A DNA stretch of 64,000 nt from Plutella xylostella (Eukaryota; Arthropoda; Insecta; Lepidoptera; Plutellidae), in contig NC_063997.1 in NCBI RefSeq assembly GCF_932276165.1, positions 1,560,001 to 1,624,000 of the forward strand. Direction: 5' to 3'. The notes below the pieces were generated by a model, which saw only the letters and a list, made by a program, of their open reading frames with translations, was not told the DNA's origin and searched no databases. Numbering within the stretch: position 1 is the first letter of the stretch; each line of letters begins with the position of its first letter. Below are positions 43,901-55,748 of the stretch, in pieces. The position numbers and the translations under genes were made by a program.

Positions 43901-46900
43901 AATATAAAATACTTATTTATGAGCTTTAAAGCAACAACAAATAAATATCTAAGTACACTTGTTAACTGTAGCATTTGTCGTAAAAAACGACCATTATTTT
44001 GGAGATAAAAATGAAAAGCATTATATAAATTAGGGAAGAAAAAAGCAGGTAATCACTTTTAGTCCAATTTGTCGAATCCTCATTGTTATTCGGGTCCTCT
44101 TGCTTATCCTTCAGTTTTCCTGAAAAACAGAATAAAGAAACGTTTTGACGAAAATTATAATAGGGATTTTGTTTATTTTTCTTAGGTACACGACTTAATT
44201 AGTTTTTAATTGAATCTGAGAACTGGGCAAAAATAGGTTCCAGGAAAGGTAAGTAAGTACTTCATTAATAAAATAGGTAGGTAAGTACATTTTATTTTGA
44301 ATGTAGCGAATTAAAATGTCTACTTTGAATACACATACATAAATATGTATACTGCGAATTACGAACCTACCATGAACCTACGTAATTGTATAATAATTTA
44401 TGCAATAAGTAATACAGAAGTGATTTCCATTGTATTCATCCATCAATCCTTTCAGTCCTCTCCTATCTCTTAGTATTTTTTTCTCATTTCATTAGTTTCT
44501 CTATGAAAACCGGTGATCGTTCAACCAGCCTCTACCATAATCAGCCCGCTAGTAAGTCCTTGGTTTAACCATACTAATGATTATTCAGTGGTTCTACCAA
44601 CCTTGAGCGGCGTCGACCAGGGTCTGTATGAAGTCAGGTCGGGGTTGCGACTGCTGCTCCCGACGCGACTTGAGCGCTGACTTGAACAGCTGAGCGAACT
44701 TGTCAGCGTCAGACGTCGAGATTATCTTCACGCCGAGCAGCTGAGAAGTTAACCAAATTTTAATATACAGGGTGATGCAAAGGTGATATAGCAAGGCGAA
44801 AGGAGCAAAGGAGATTATGCCGGGAGGAGGACATTCTCAACATCTTTTGTTTGAATTTTGGAAAATCGCGGACAAAAACTCACTTCTCCAGAGCTTCTCC
44901 ATATATTATTACAAAAGTCACAATACGTGACCAATAAAGTTTGAAAGGAGTTTGTTTCTGTGTTGATATTATATTATTATTATTTATTTTGAATACTATC
45001 ACCATAGACTAAGTGCCAATTTCACCATTCCCGGTTATCTAACCGACAGGGATTGATTTATAAATTAAACGTCATCTCCATATAAAATTCATGACAGATG
45101 TGTCAAAAGTTAACCACTACTCCCTGGTTATGCTCTAACCGAGAATGGTGAAATTGGCACTAATAATAACAGACGCCATCTTCACCGTAAAAAGGTTTTC
45201 TGCGAAAAAGCTTTGCGCTTCCAAGTAATAAAAATCTGTCTCTTTTTATTTTAATTTCGCTACTAACAGAAATTTCCAGAAAACAACTCATACCTTCATA
45301 ACCCTCGGAAAGTTTTCATATCCGAAGAACTTCATGACCTGGGTAGTGTGCTGTACCACGGCGGTCTGGCCGAGCCTGAAGATGCAGTTGGTGGGGTCTT
45401 GCAGGGAATCCACTGCGAAGCCGAATGCACACGACGCTATCACGTCGTTCACGTATGCTGTCACTATCTGGCAGTGGGGAAGATATGAGTTGGAGTGAGA
45501 TAGATAAGCGTAGTTAGGTCTATTGGAATCATCAGCCTATGAATGACTATTAGTATTCTCTGTCTATATCTTTCCCCTTCTTAGCGTATTGTTGAGAAAC
45601 ACTAGATTATTGAAAGGACTAACAAGCCAGAATAGTTATCCAGGAAGCGCCGCAGCTCTGCTATAATAATCTATTATTCATTTCATGTCAGGAGGAGGCT
45701 ACTCCCATTGGCCGTCTCCACATTTCGGTCTTCGTTATTTATAATTCTACGTAAAAACATCCTGTACTATATTATAGCACCAGTTTTATAGACTACTTTA
45801 GGGTCATTGAGACCCTGGACAATATTGACGGCAGACTGTATCCTATGTGGGATCCCCCTTTTAAAAGTATCTGGTTACAATAAAATCTATCTTTCAGGCT
45901 ACTTTTCACAACACACCTTGTCAGTATCAATCTCCTTGCCAGTCTCCACATGGATCCTCAAGTAGTCCATGGTTGCGGCGGCACATTCTGCCATCAGCGG
46001 CGCCATGCTACGAGAGCGGGCAGCAGAAAACGCGGGAGAAAGGGACGCGCGCATTGACCGCCATTTTGAACCTGGGTAACGAATAAAATGAGAGTTGTGG
46101 TTGTAAATAAGTGGTAAGTAATGTACGGAAAATTATACGCAGATTACTGGTTTTACGCTTTTATTTTAATTAACAATATTTTATGTGGTTATATCAAAAT
46201 CGCTAGTGGCGCCATTTACGTTTTTCCATCACCTCACCATAAAAGTACCAGTCATTATGAGTAATTTGTAATTTACCTTACGAAAATGATAATTCTATTG
46301 TGGAAATTTCATGGCATCGGACAACAATATGGGAGGATTAAAATTAACATGGTGATGGTGAGGTAATTATACTTATATCTACATATTTGTTATTCCATCC
46401 CTCTAAACAAAACAATTGCCATTTAAGCAATAAACTAGTTCATAAAACACCTACAAAAGGAAACAAACATAATTTAGCCGCACCAATTCCAACGGCAGAG
46501 GGGTCCACCGAATTCAAAATGCGCTAATTACGTACTTACGTAATTAATTTGACAGGAGGGTTATTCTAGAATAGAAATAAACGAACGATCGAGAAATGTC
46601 ATGCAATCGGTTCGTTTAATATTAGGTACAAGTACAACGAGATAGAGTCGCAGCAGCGACGCCGTAGCGCGCCGAAACTTCGTTTGTCTTAAGCTAACAC
46701 ATTTCTTAAGTTAACACCACAGAAAATTAACAATTAACAATCCTTAAGCAGCGTCGCTCGCTTGTCAAATCTGACGTAACAATGGATCTGACTGATATAA
46801 AATTTAGCATGCGAGTGACACTGCTTATTGATTAAGTATTAATTATTATTTGGCGGTGGTGATATGGTGGTAGGTAGCCATGTAATTCTGGAAGAGGTCA

Positions 46901-47858
46901 GCTTTATTCGCCGCAGACTGTACCTCTCAGCATAATCAGGTTGCGTCCGAACAGCGGGTCGCAGTCCGGCGGGATGTGTACCCCGCGGTCGCAGAACGCG
47001 GCGAAGTCGCGCACCACGAGGCGGCGCACCAGCTCCGGGTCGCGCGGGATGAGGGTCGGCACGTGGTACTGGTATAACCCGAAGTATCTGAGGGCAGTTG
47101 CAGTTATAAGTTGGAATATCTGTGGGGTTACAATCGATAAGCAGCGTTGCTCGCTGTTAAGCCCCAATTTCTCCATAGTCGGTTATCTAAACGGATCAGG
47201 GATTGGTTCATCAATTATAAAATTCTTGACAGATGTGTCAAAAGTCAACCACTAATACCTGGTTATGCTCTAACCGACTATGGAGAAATTGGCACCTGAC
47301 GTAACTTGTATGGATCTGTCAGATGTTTGACAAGCAAGCGCCGCTGCTAATTGCTAATGGGTCGGTGGTGGCATGGTAGATGTACGAGTAGTACACAACT
47401 TCAAGTAGCTTCTTTAGTACCTATTATAGTTAGGTATACAGTTTGAAAGTCACAAACCAAGATATGTCATTAGGTACTTGTCTAAGCTCACAAACCATCA
47501 ATGATTTTATGAATGAATAGGAATTTCGTGAGTTTGACAAGGTATTAAAATACTAAGTTAAGATTATGTGATGTTGTATTTTACTTCGGTATAACGTAAG
47601 TAAATAACCTAATATTATCTGTTTATATTTTGTAAAGAGGATAATTATTAATAAAACGATTTACCTTTGATCCTTAAAAGCATTGTAACCTGCAGCAATG
47701 GCATCAACGAAATTTTCCCGCCCAAATGTGACAGCTGTCAGATTACCTAAAAATGGAAATGGCGGGAGTGTGCGAACACCTCTCGACGAAAAATACCGTA
47801 ATCGCTGCCACGAGTAATAAAATAGACATGTCACAAATATCACAATAAACCACCACAT
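37962..47858 (-). CDS. Cytochrome P450, CYP3 clan (CYP9-like), exon 8 interrupted by a hAT element
   Basis: Ten exons on the minus strand: 47858-47665, 47087-46924, 46071-45917, 45467-45294, 44740-44602, 44119-44057, 42139-41927, 40926-39436 (split by 39476-40857), 38914-38746 and 38143-37962. Without the insertion they give 517 aa in one frame, the usual P450 length. Motifs: N-terminal membrane anchor MWWFIVIFVTCLFYY, hinge PPFPFLGN, helix C WRSMR (123-127), helix I AGFDT (313-317), ExxR as EVLR (368-371), DPERF, and the haem loop PFGNGPRHCIG (ligand Cys 456). The family is ER-bound haem mono-oxygenases, commonly of xenobiotics or hormones; the substrate is unknown. All splice sites and every other codon look healthy, so the gene may have been active until recently. 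As it stands, reading into the element gives a stop about 11 codons later, before the haem-binding exon. The CYP subfamily is not assigned with confidence. Confidence 0.9.
38464..38535. repeat. Perfect 32-bp inverted repeat (hairpin) in P450 intron 9
   Basis: Arms 38464-38495 and 38504-38535 are exact reverse complements, separated by an 8-nt spacer GACGAGAT. Each arm contains TACGGCTTATAAGCT. No mismatch is present, so it is recent, maintained or templated. Confidence 0.9.
39267..39401 (+). mobile_element. 3' UTR fragment of the same non-LTR family
   Basis: This piece is nearly identical to the 3' UTR at 60105-60245 (ATCCTTCCACCCAAAGGTTG, AATCGCTTTAAGCGATAAGA, GTGTACAAATAAAGAATATG) and ends in a TTATG repeat rather than TTATC. 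It lies in the P450 intron just downstream of exon 8. Confidence 0.85.
39476..40857. mobile_element. Non-autonomous hAT transposon inside P450 exon 8
   Basis: Perfect 15-bp terminal inverted repeats CAGTGGCGGATTTAC / GTAAATCCGCCACTG bound a 1,382-bp element with no ORF over 60 codons. The 8-bp duplication GTCCAAAG (39468-39475 and 40858-40865) is identical on both sides, which is diagnostic of hAT-type transposition. The interior carries subterminal GGGCGGCAAATTTG repeats. It sits within codon 391 of the P450; deleting the element plus one duplication copy restores the reading frame exactly (NFG-PTA). Confidence 0.92.
41755..41870. repeat. Dispersed lepidopteran repeat fragment
   Basis: CATCATCACGACCCATCACG GGTCTCCTTCCAATGAAGGA AGGG. 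Related pieces in inverted or direct orientation lie at 21775-21832 and 16248-16298 (CCCAGCAGTGGGGATGTGAT). Confidence 0.5.
42444..43823. mobile_element. Possible transposon in P450 intron 6 with CCCAAC ends
   Basis: The stretch starts CCCAACAAACAT and ends ATGTTAGTTGGG, an imperfect 12-bp terminal inverted repeat. The interior is AT-rich with several short repeated phrases (CACTTCAATGACACCG twice) and no long ORF. The flanks give no clear target duplication beyond TT. Class not determined. Confidence 0.35.
45013..45160. mobile_element. Harbinger-like MITE in P450 intron 4
   Basis: GTGCCAATTTCACCATTC ... GAATGGTGAAATTGGCAC, TAA duplicated. Same family as 47161-47295 and 50639-50799. Confidence 0.75.
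47161..47295. mobile_element. Harbinger-like MITE in P450 intron 1
   Basis: CCCCAATTTCTCCATAGTCGG ends pair with CCGACTATGGAGAAATTGG; internal GATGTGTCAAAAGT is shared with the other two copies. Left TAA, right side degenerate. Confidence 0.7.
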
Positions 47859-48490
47859 TACGGCGGCACTTAGGTTTTAGCACTGGCTGGAAATACACTA
47901 TAAATAAAAATAGAAACACATTCGATTTATTTTTTACTTTTTTCTAGATTTGTAAACTCTTTGGTCCGATATTAGTGCACATATTCGCACGATTTTCGGC
48001 AGATAACTAACCTCCTTCGCTCGTTGAGACTTCGAGAGTGAAACGGCTTGGAGAAAGTTATGTGGAGGCTGTTACCAAGTTATATCATAGTTTGTTTTGG
48101 AGTTGTATTGTTATGCAATGAGGTGCTCTGGTGCTCTCTATGCATAAGGCATATTATTATTAACTATAATAAGAACTAATTAATATTTTGAATGAAACCT
48201 AGGTAAGTAAGTACTTATCTAGTTGATGACTTGTTGTAAAGAAAAACAAATCATATTTCAAGGCAAAAATGATGATGGGCACCAATATATGGAAGCTGGG
48301 ACCAGCACTAATAGAAATGAGTGATACGTCGTTGAAAAGGTATTTTTTTGCAGAATATGAATAACGGAAGCGCTAGTCTTGATTTACTGTCCAATTAGAA
48401 TAATCGTACCTTGAAAGTTTTTATATTTTATTTCTGTAATTTTAATGTTTTTGTTAGTTTTTCACATTAATTTTTAATTTTTATAACAAA

Positions 48491-48703
48491 ATGATCATAT
48501 TTCATATAATATTGTATTTGTTTATTATCTCAGTTGAAAGTAATTTCTCCAATTTCAATAATACGTGTTTACGTGTGTTACGCCCTAACTGTCATCAGGA
48601 GAGAGAGTGCAATGCCATAGAAAAATACTACCTTCCGACGAATATATTTCAAAATAGACAACTTATACGGATTTGTCGCCATAATACTTTTTTGCTCACT
48701 TGA
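48491..48703 (+). CDS. Small ORF, possible secreted Cys-containing peptide
   Basis: 70 codons starting MIIFHIILYLFIISVES, which would work as a signal peptide, followed by a hydrophilic part with four cysteines (NNTCL, PNCHQ, RECNA, RICRH) and one N-glycosylation sequon (NNT). It lies 630 bp upstream of, and divergent from, the P450 start. No family recognised; length and AT-richness mean chance cannot be excluded. A TATA-like or splice context is not obvious. Confidence 0.25.
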   Translation: MIIFHIILYLFIISVESNFSNFNNTCLRVLRPNCHQERECNAIEKYYLPTNIFQNRQLIRICRHNTFLLT

Positions 48704-48989
48704 AAAGAGCTATCCAATGATGTCTCATCTTTATTGGACATAGGTCCCAAAACGCCCATTGTCATTTGTTTAAAATAACAAAGTTATAATACTGAAATAT
48801 TTCGTATTTATAGTCTAAATATTATGTGACGTCAGTCTTTTGAACAGTATGTAGGTACGAACAGTAATAGAAGGAATAACATCACTGCCCCCCATCCCCC
48901 ACTAAACTACCCTATTCAGTCAGTCAAAGCGCTGTATTTCATAAAGTTCCGTTTAAATTGGTATAGGTCAGATGCAGGTGTAAAACTAA

Positions 48990-49080
48990 AAAAAAAAAAA
49001 CACGCACTCACGCCTTGTACTAATGTACTTCCTTGCGGGGTAGGCAGAGGTGCATTGCTGCACCAACTTTTCGCCAACTT
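48990..49080 (-). mobile_element. Truncated SINE copy
   Basis: Matches the tail/body end of the SINE at 6552-6825 (CACGCCTTGTACTAATGTAC, TTGCGGGGTAGGCAGAG, GCATTGCTGCACC) but lacks the tRNA-like head. Confidence 0.7.
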
Positions 49081-50638
49081 TTCGTTAAAATAACCCATAA
49101 AAAGCGTAAATAAACCTAATTAATCGTAGAAACTAATTATCTATCTCGATTTACTAAAGCTCGTGTGGCCGCACGCTCGATTGCCTTTGAAAAGAGGCAG
49201 AACTAGAAACTTTTAGCTCAATCCATTGGAAATAGTTAAAAGGTTTTCAAACCAAATATTTCAGTCGAACAGACTCATTAGATTTTAAACTAATAAAGTC
49301 AGGGCTCAAGGTCTTGCCCTACGAGTGAGGATGAGGACCTCACACAGGGTCCAGACAATGACAATTAAAAAGCTTTAACTGGGAACACAATAATCGAATA
49401 AACTTTTGGGTAAAAGTTAGATAGAGAAAATACCTATAGAAGTTATGCTATGAGTACTTAGACTTACTCATAACATACCTAACTTGGTAAGTTCTCAAAG
49501 TTGTACCGTTGCTATAATTGTATAATCTAATCCAAAATGTAAAGCTATGTAGTCATGAAGTACTTCTATAATCATAAATAAACTTTAATCCTACTTAGTG
49601 CACCAGTCTTTGCCTATAAAACCCCTATTATGCAAGTACATAAAGGGATGGATTAAGTATATAATTAAGTTCCTATGTGGTTTGTTAGTGTTGATCCTAG
49701 GACGGCTTGAGCTGAATACAATTGCATCCCTCGCGCGATAATAGTTTGCGACAACAACAAATAACGCACAGCAAACAGTGCCACCAAACAATTAAAACGG
49801 GCAAACACGAAAATCATTTGACGGGTCCATTGTTCGGGACAATAGGCCGTCAACAGTTCAACAGCCATTCGTCCGAAAACTGTAGGCATTGTACGAAGTG
49901 AGTGCCTAGATCTGCAAAAATTAAAAAGTTAGCTCTTCCACAATGTGACGTTGGTGGAAGTAGTCGAGACAATAGTTTCCCGCGCGCGGGAAGTTTGTTG
50001 TTCGAGTCCGCCGCTGCCGCGCCGTGGCGCTAGTGAGCTGGTGACGAGAACAATGCCGCCATTATGCCATTATTTAATGAGCTCCGCCGCATGCATCCTC
50101 CGTGCTGAAATGAGCTTCGTAGTTTTTTTTATAATGTAAAAGCTTGGATAATGCAAGTTGATGCATAACACTTCATAGGTATTGCTGAGAAAAACTAGGT
50201 TAGTTTTTCATTTTAAACCAATTTTTATAGTTATTTGTGCATTTTAAATTAATGGTAATGGTATGGGAGGTACATGTTGAATAAGTACACCTTATGAGGC
50301 ATCTAGCTGTCTTTGTCGGCCGGCCTACAAACTAAATAAAGTAATAGCTCTCTGCAGAAAAACACGTGCATTTTGTAAATAATAATAACTAAGTGACTGA
50401 CCCATTGACATATAGACACAATACAGTGTTCCATCTGGCGAGAAACACTGTAAATATGTCAGTCATGGTAAAATGTGACGGTGATAAGCTACTAGAGAGG
50501 GGTCAAGCTTGTTTGTCGCTGACTGTACCGTGTACAATGTACACAGGAAGCCTGTAAACTCGCTGAAAGATAATTAGCAAAAGCTGGACTTAAGCATTTC
50601 ATGGCACTGGCAAAGTACACCTAAGAATTCTCAATTAA
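49081..50638. other. No gene recognised
   Basis: Contains a CpG-rich patch (49970-50050) that could be a promoter. The 74-codon minus frame at 49665-49889 is unassigned. Confidence 0.45.
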
Positions 50639-50799
50639 GCTTCAATTTCGCCATACTCGGTTTGATCGTAACCAAGGATTGGTTCATAATAATTATATGT
50701 CATCTTCATATTAAATTCTTGATGGATGTGTCAAAAGTACTCAAAAGTCTACCACTAATCCCTGGTTATGATCTATACAGAGTATGGCGAAAATGGGGC
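50639..50799. mobile_element. Harbinger-like MITE
   Basis: GCTTCAATTTCGCCATACTC ... GAGTATGGCGAAAATGGGGC, TAA duplicated; same family as the copies at 45.0 and 47.2 kb. Confidence 0.7.
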
Positions 50800-51476
50800 T
50801 AAATCAAATAAACTAGAGGTACTTATGTCCAAGTGTCTCGTGACAGTTAAGGAAGCTACTCGTCGTATAGAACCTGTGTTAGAACAAATTCCATGTGCTC
50901 TTCCCGTTCACCTTCAAGATTGAAACTATTCCGGATCCAATCACATGCTACAAAGTCTTGCCACAATGCCCGCGTGAAGTCCACAAAGTATCCCCTATTC
51001 ACTCCCGGATAAGGGTTAGAATTGGTTAGTGGAGTCGTTGCATTTTGTCAGCAAATATTCGGGACATGGTTTAAAGTTCCCTTTGTAAACTTCGTGTGAC
51101 GTTCCGGCACGGTCTTTAGATGGACTTTGTATTATTTTGTTAGTGTCGGTATTTTTTGGAACGGCACCCGAAATTTTCTCCAAAACGTTTGCCAAGCGTG
51201 GAGATTAGAGGAGGTCATAGATAAATTATAATAAAAAAATTGTTGAGACAAATAAATTCCTGAATTAGGTACCTGAGGCAGGCCTGTGTCACTCCGCGCA
51301 TGGGCGGCGCAGGCGCCAGCCTGGCGCCTGCCCCATCGAGGGGGCGAATCTAGTCGGCTGCCGCAAGCGGAAGACGATACACGCGCGCGCTATTTGTTCC
51401 TATTTCGTACTAGTTTATAAATGTCGTATTTAGGTATTTATTAAAATTTATGAATAGAAAAATGGACATAAAAAGA

Positions 51477-52220
51477 AAAACCGGCCAAGTGCGAGTCGGG
51501 CTCGCGCACAAAGGGTTCCGTAGCAGCAAATATAATAATTAACCAAAATTACAGTTAAATCAACCTATCTCAAAAACTATAAGAGATACTTTGATCAAAC
51601 CAAAAATCGTTGAAAGAGTTAATTAGCATGCATCACCTCTATTTTTTTTAGAATTTTATACCCCGTAGTTATAAAAATAGAGGGGGGGGGACATACTTTT
51701 TACGACTTTGAGAGCTGATATCTCAAAAACCGTTCACTTTAAGAAAAATGTTTTTCGGAAAACTTTATATCATTTTAAAAGACCTTTCCATTGATACCCC
51801 ACACGGGTATTTACATCGAAAAAAAAAATTTCATCCCTCAGTTACATGTATGTACAATATCGAGAAGGAGATGAAAGCCCAAAACCTGACCACATCGACA
51901 ACCCGGGATAGAATATCCTGGCGCCGAAGTACGAGGAGGCCCGACCCTAGCTGAACTGGGAAAAGGGCAGGAGAAAGAAGAAAGAAGAAGAAGTTACATG
52001 TATGGGGGGCCCCACCCCCAATTCTTTTTTTTACTATTTAGTGTCATATTTTTGTAGCGGTTCATACAACACATATTCCCATCAAATTTCATCACTGTAG
52101 TACTTATAGTTTCCGAGTAAATCGGCTGTGACAGACGGACAGACGGACAGACGGACAGACGGACATGACGAAACTATAAGGGTTCCGTTTTTGCCATTTT
52201 GGCTACGGAACCCTAAAAAA
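51477..52220 (+). repeat. Dispersed repeat, copy 2, with nested insertion
   Basis: Same sequence as 20991-21549 apart from a 14-base addition near the start, an extra ACAGACGG unit near the end, and a 139-bp insertion at 51853-51991. Confidence 0.8.
51853..51991 (+). mobile_element. 5'-truncated non-LTR fragment nested in the dispersed repeat
   Basis: Flanked by a 13-bp duplication AGTTACATGTATG (51840-51852, 51992-52004). It encodes an ORF end EKEMKAQNLTTSTTRDRISW then RRPDPS and stop, with a GAAAGAAGAAAGAAGAAGAA tail. It resembles the C-terminus of lepidopteran RTE/Jockey-like ORFs. Confidence 0.75.
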
Positions 52221-53331
52221 GCAGCAAAAAAATACTGTGCCGTATTTAATCGCTTAAATACGGATCGTGATCCATTTTTTTTTTTTAGATTACCAAAAGA
52301 TGCTGACAGGTAAAACTAATCTAAGTATTTTATTGATTTCTTGTAATTCATTCAGTTAATGTTCCTTATTTGAAATGAAATTAATCCGAACTACAAACCC
52401 TTTTTTTCTCCATGTTGAACAAAGTCGATTCCAATTTTTTTTTCGTTAAAGTATTAAATTTACAGTCACAACTACCTTCAAAATGTATTAATGAATCGAT
52501 TATAAAATGTGAGCTGAGTGGGATTCGTGCTCAACTACAAGGGCGTACCCAGGATTTCAGCTAGGGGGGGGCAGCTCATACCTGTTTCATTTTGCGCACA
52601 GTAGGTAACACGTTTTTTATTGGCAGGAACATTTACGTTTAATTTATTTTCTAGCCCTTTCGAACCTGAGTGCTTTTGTACATTTTTTTGCATTAATATT
52701 AAACTTATTTTGCCGCTTCGAACCGAAACGCATCATTTACTTGTGCATCTTGTTGTTAATGCCTATAAATAGTGGTTGATATTTGAAGTCAGTTTGCCTG
52801 TGACAGGCGACGAAAATTCCGGCGTACATTGATCGTGACACCGGGCGAGTTAAGAAATTAATGTAATTTTGCAGTTTTAGCTAATTTTCTTTAGATATTT
52901 TATGCTACATTGTTATATTACATTCTTATCGTTGTTGTAAGCATAGTAATGTGAGCAAAACACAATTATTCTATGATAATATTTGTTCGACAAAACACCT
53001 ACGCACAAATGTGTAGTTCAGGTTCAAAATGAAATACGGCTCTCAGGATAATCGAGTTATCGATCAATATCCCTCTATATACCTTACTGGGTAACACATC
53101 ATTCTACGAGCATTTTTGCTCTAGCAAAACACCACTCAAGCTAGCCAAGCATAAGGTGGGAGATCCTGTTCCTCTTCTGTGTTCTGGACACCAAAATAAA
53201 GGCAAGCCAGAGATGAGGAACAGGGGTCCTCCCTCTGAAATCTGATGTCCCTAAAGCCCAACAGCTGGCCAGAAGCTACCCTGCCCCTTTATGATTATCA
53301 TTACTATTATTTTCAATAGGTATATACCGGA

Positions 53332-53672
53332 GGAGCGGTGGTAGCTCAGTGAGGAGCGGAGGTAGCTCAGTCGGGTAAGCGCCCGCTGCTCACGCCAGAG
53401 ATGCGGGTGCGAATCCCGGCGCTGACATGTACCAAAGAGTTATTTGAATTTAAGTACAATGCATACCATCGCTCTTACGGTGAAGGAAAACATCGTAAGG
53501 AAACCTGCATATCTAGATTTAGCACATCTAGGTATGTGAACCCACCAACCCGCATTGGACCAGCGTGGTGGGAAATGGTACAATCCAAGCTTAGGAAGGC
53601 AGTTTAGACCTTGGGGATATGCACAACAAAAGTTCCACTCGATAGAGCCAGGTGCAGGAACTTAGAACAGAA
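53332..53672 (+). mobile_element. tRNA-derived SINE with duplicated A box (second copy)
   Basis: Same organisation as 34498-34845: two successive GGTAGCTCAGT boxes, CGGGTAAGCGCCCGC, B-box-like GGGTGCGAATCCC, then the shared body. It is nested in the hAT element 52538-54365. Confidence 0.8.
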
Positions 53673-53917
53673 TAACTAATGATAGAGACTGAAACTGAAG
53701 ATTTGAGCTAATAATGTTTTATTTTTATATTTCACCCCTTAAAGTTGTCATTTATGTGATGGAAGTCAAAACTATATCATTAGAATTAAAAAAAGTCAAA
53801 AAGCTAAGTTTTCTAAATTATATTTTTGTTTTTATGATATAGTTGCAATGATTGATTTAAGAAAGTGAAAAATTCATATTTTCTGTTTTTTATTTCAGTA
53901 AATTAAGCAGGTATACA

Positions 53918-54085
53918 AAGTCAAAGTCAAAGTAAATTTTTTTTATTCGTCGTAAAAATATAAAATTTTCTGATGAACGTCAATTTTTACAAATTACTCT
54001 CCGTTCGGATAAGGCGGGGCTCTTTCTGTCTAAGGAGAAGAACGGAGGCAAGAAACTCCTGAGCCATCTTTTAAAAAAAAAAACG
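53918..54085 (-). mobile_element. Retroelement 3'-end fragment
   Basis: AAGTCAAAGTCAAAGTAAAT followed by a conserved tail block (GGAGAAGAACGGAGGCAAGA AACTCC) that I recognise as a dispersed lepidopteran repeat; minus orientation inferred from the AT-rich end at the left. The exact family is not assigned. Confidence 0.4.
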
Positions 54086-54954
54086 ATTCCTAATCGATAT
54101 CCTAAATAAAATATCGTTACGCACAAATATGTGTTAGTGATGTTGAAACCCAGATAGTACGAATGTGCTACTATGACTTTTCCGCAGAGCTTTTCCGGGA
54201 AAACGGAAAACTTGTGTTTTTTTTCTTATTTTAGCCCTAGCAATTTTAGGCATATAAGGCGATCTTATGCAATTTTTTAAACATATAATAATAAAAAAAA
54301 CTCTGGTTCGAGAGGGCTAGGGGGGGGCAGCTGCCCCCCCCTGCCCCTACCTGGGTACGCCCATGCTCAACTAAACTAAAACAGAACATCATGATCAATT
54401 TCATCTCAATATTATCACACATTATGAAGAAAAAAAATCATTTTTTGACTGAAGTAAATGTTTTAGGTAGAAATAGGTACCTATCTACCTCTTTCTTTTA
54501 CTTTTACTTCAAATAATAGATCTATGAATAGGTCTTTAACTATGAAATTGCCGAAGCTTCAACTAGTCATTTCCAATAGAAAATAAGTTTGGAATAGCTT
54601 TGTATTCTAAATTCAAATTATTTTGTTTTAATATCATGACATTCTTTTTACAAACTCAGTTCGTTGCTTACTAAACATTGTAGTCTGTCGTGCTGAGGCA
54701 ACCCTAAGGTGGCTTCTTTTTCAATGCGTATAACCACGTATAACTTATTATGCACCGTAGTCCAGTGAAATAAGGCGCATATTCCCTCAAAAATAAATTG
54801 GTAGGTAAGTAAATAAAAACGTGTGCGGCTGGAGCGCGATCTAAATTAGATCTTATTGCTTATGGGATGGAGTCATATTTCTTTGATAGCCATTGCGAAG
54901 ATGGACTTCTGTACCTGGTACTAGTTATTATTCTGTGCCTGAGGTAGGTGTTAT

Positions 54955-55028
54955 ATTGGCTTTGTGGGAATTCTTTTGTACCCTATGTATCACTGCAATG
55001 ATTAATAAATAAATAAATAAAAAAAAAG
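54955..55028 (+). mobile_element. Short retroposon 3' end
   Basis: TTTGTGGGAATTCTTTTGTA CCCTATGTATCACTGCAATG then AATAAATAAATAAAAAAAAA. The same 3' end lies inside the MITE at 5721-6192 (about 5918-5988). Confidence 0.6.
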
Positions 55029-55748
55029 TACACGAAAGGAGTCTGAGAAAAGTATCAACTGTAGGGACCCATATCTTGCCTCTACCTCATATCTACGTCT
55101 GGCCCACCACACGCAGAAAACGACAGGCGTTTTTCTCACCGACACGCTAAGAAAGAAGTTCGTAATTCTTTGAAATTACCGAAATGCATTTTAAATGCAA
55201 CTATTGAAGAGTTACTGCGCGACCTTTATTCGGATTATAACACATTTTTTACCACAAATTGTCTACCACCAGCCTAAAATTATATTTATTTAAAGAAAAT
55301 ACATAAAACGCTTTTCACAAAGTGGGCCCTGGATACGAGTAGTTTCACGTAAGCAGCAGTGGACGTGTTCGCCTACAATACGGTATCTGACGCTATTTCT
55401 TTAAAACATCTACTTTATAGCGACTATAAACAATATGCTATGTGGAGATGTGAGCTGAATGCTGCACTTTCATATAAAAATGGAAAATGTGTGCCGTTTT
55501 AGCATTCGCGCGAGTATCCGGGTTCTGCATTGTAGGTGGCAACCTATATTGTAGCTGAATATATTGTATGTAAGGATGCGGATAGATAGATAGAAGCCAT
55601 CATCATTATCAGCTAGGCCATCACACAAGTGTATAATAATATGTCGGCCGGTTAGATGGGTTAAAACCAAAATTATCAGCTACCGTGCCACCATTGACAC
55701 AGCAATCAACGATCCAGCCATATCATAGTATTATCCATTGCTTTAGAG

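Larger units (their letters stand above)
52538..54365. mobile_element. hAT-type element with GGGCGTACCCAGG ends
   Basis: Ends CAAGGGCGTACCCAGG and CCTGGGTACGCCCATG, an 8-bp duplication CTCAACTA (52530-52537, 54366-54373), and subterminal AGGGGGGGGCAGCT. No transposase ORF; it contains a SINE (53332-53672) and a retroelement 3' end (about 53918-54085). Confidence 0.85.

Noticed and set aside
49665..49889. 74-codon minus ORF (MPTVFGRMAVELL...) near a CpG-rich patch
   Set aside because: No family recognised and no partner exon; kept as intergenic.
52125..52170. ACAGACGG tandem repeats as a CRISPR-like array
   Set aside because: A simple 8-bp tandem repeat inside a dispersed element, also present at 21472-21496; there are no spacers.
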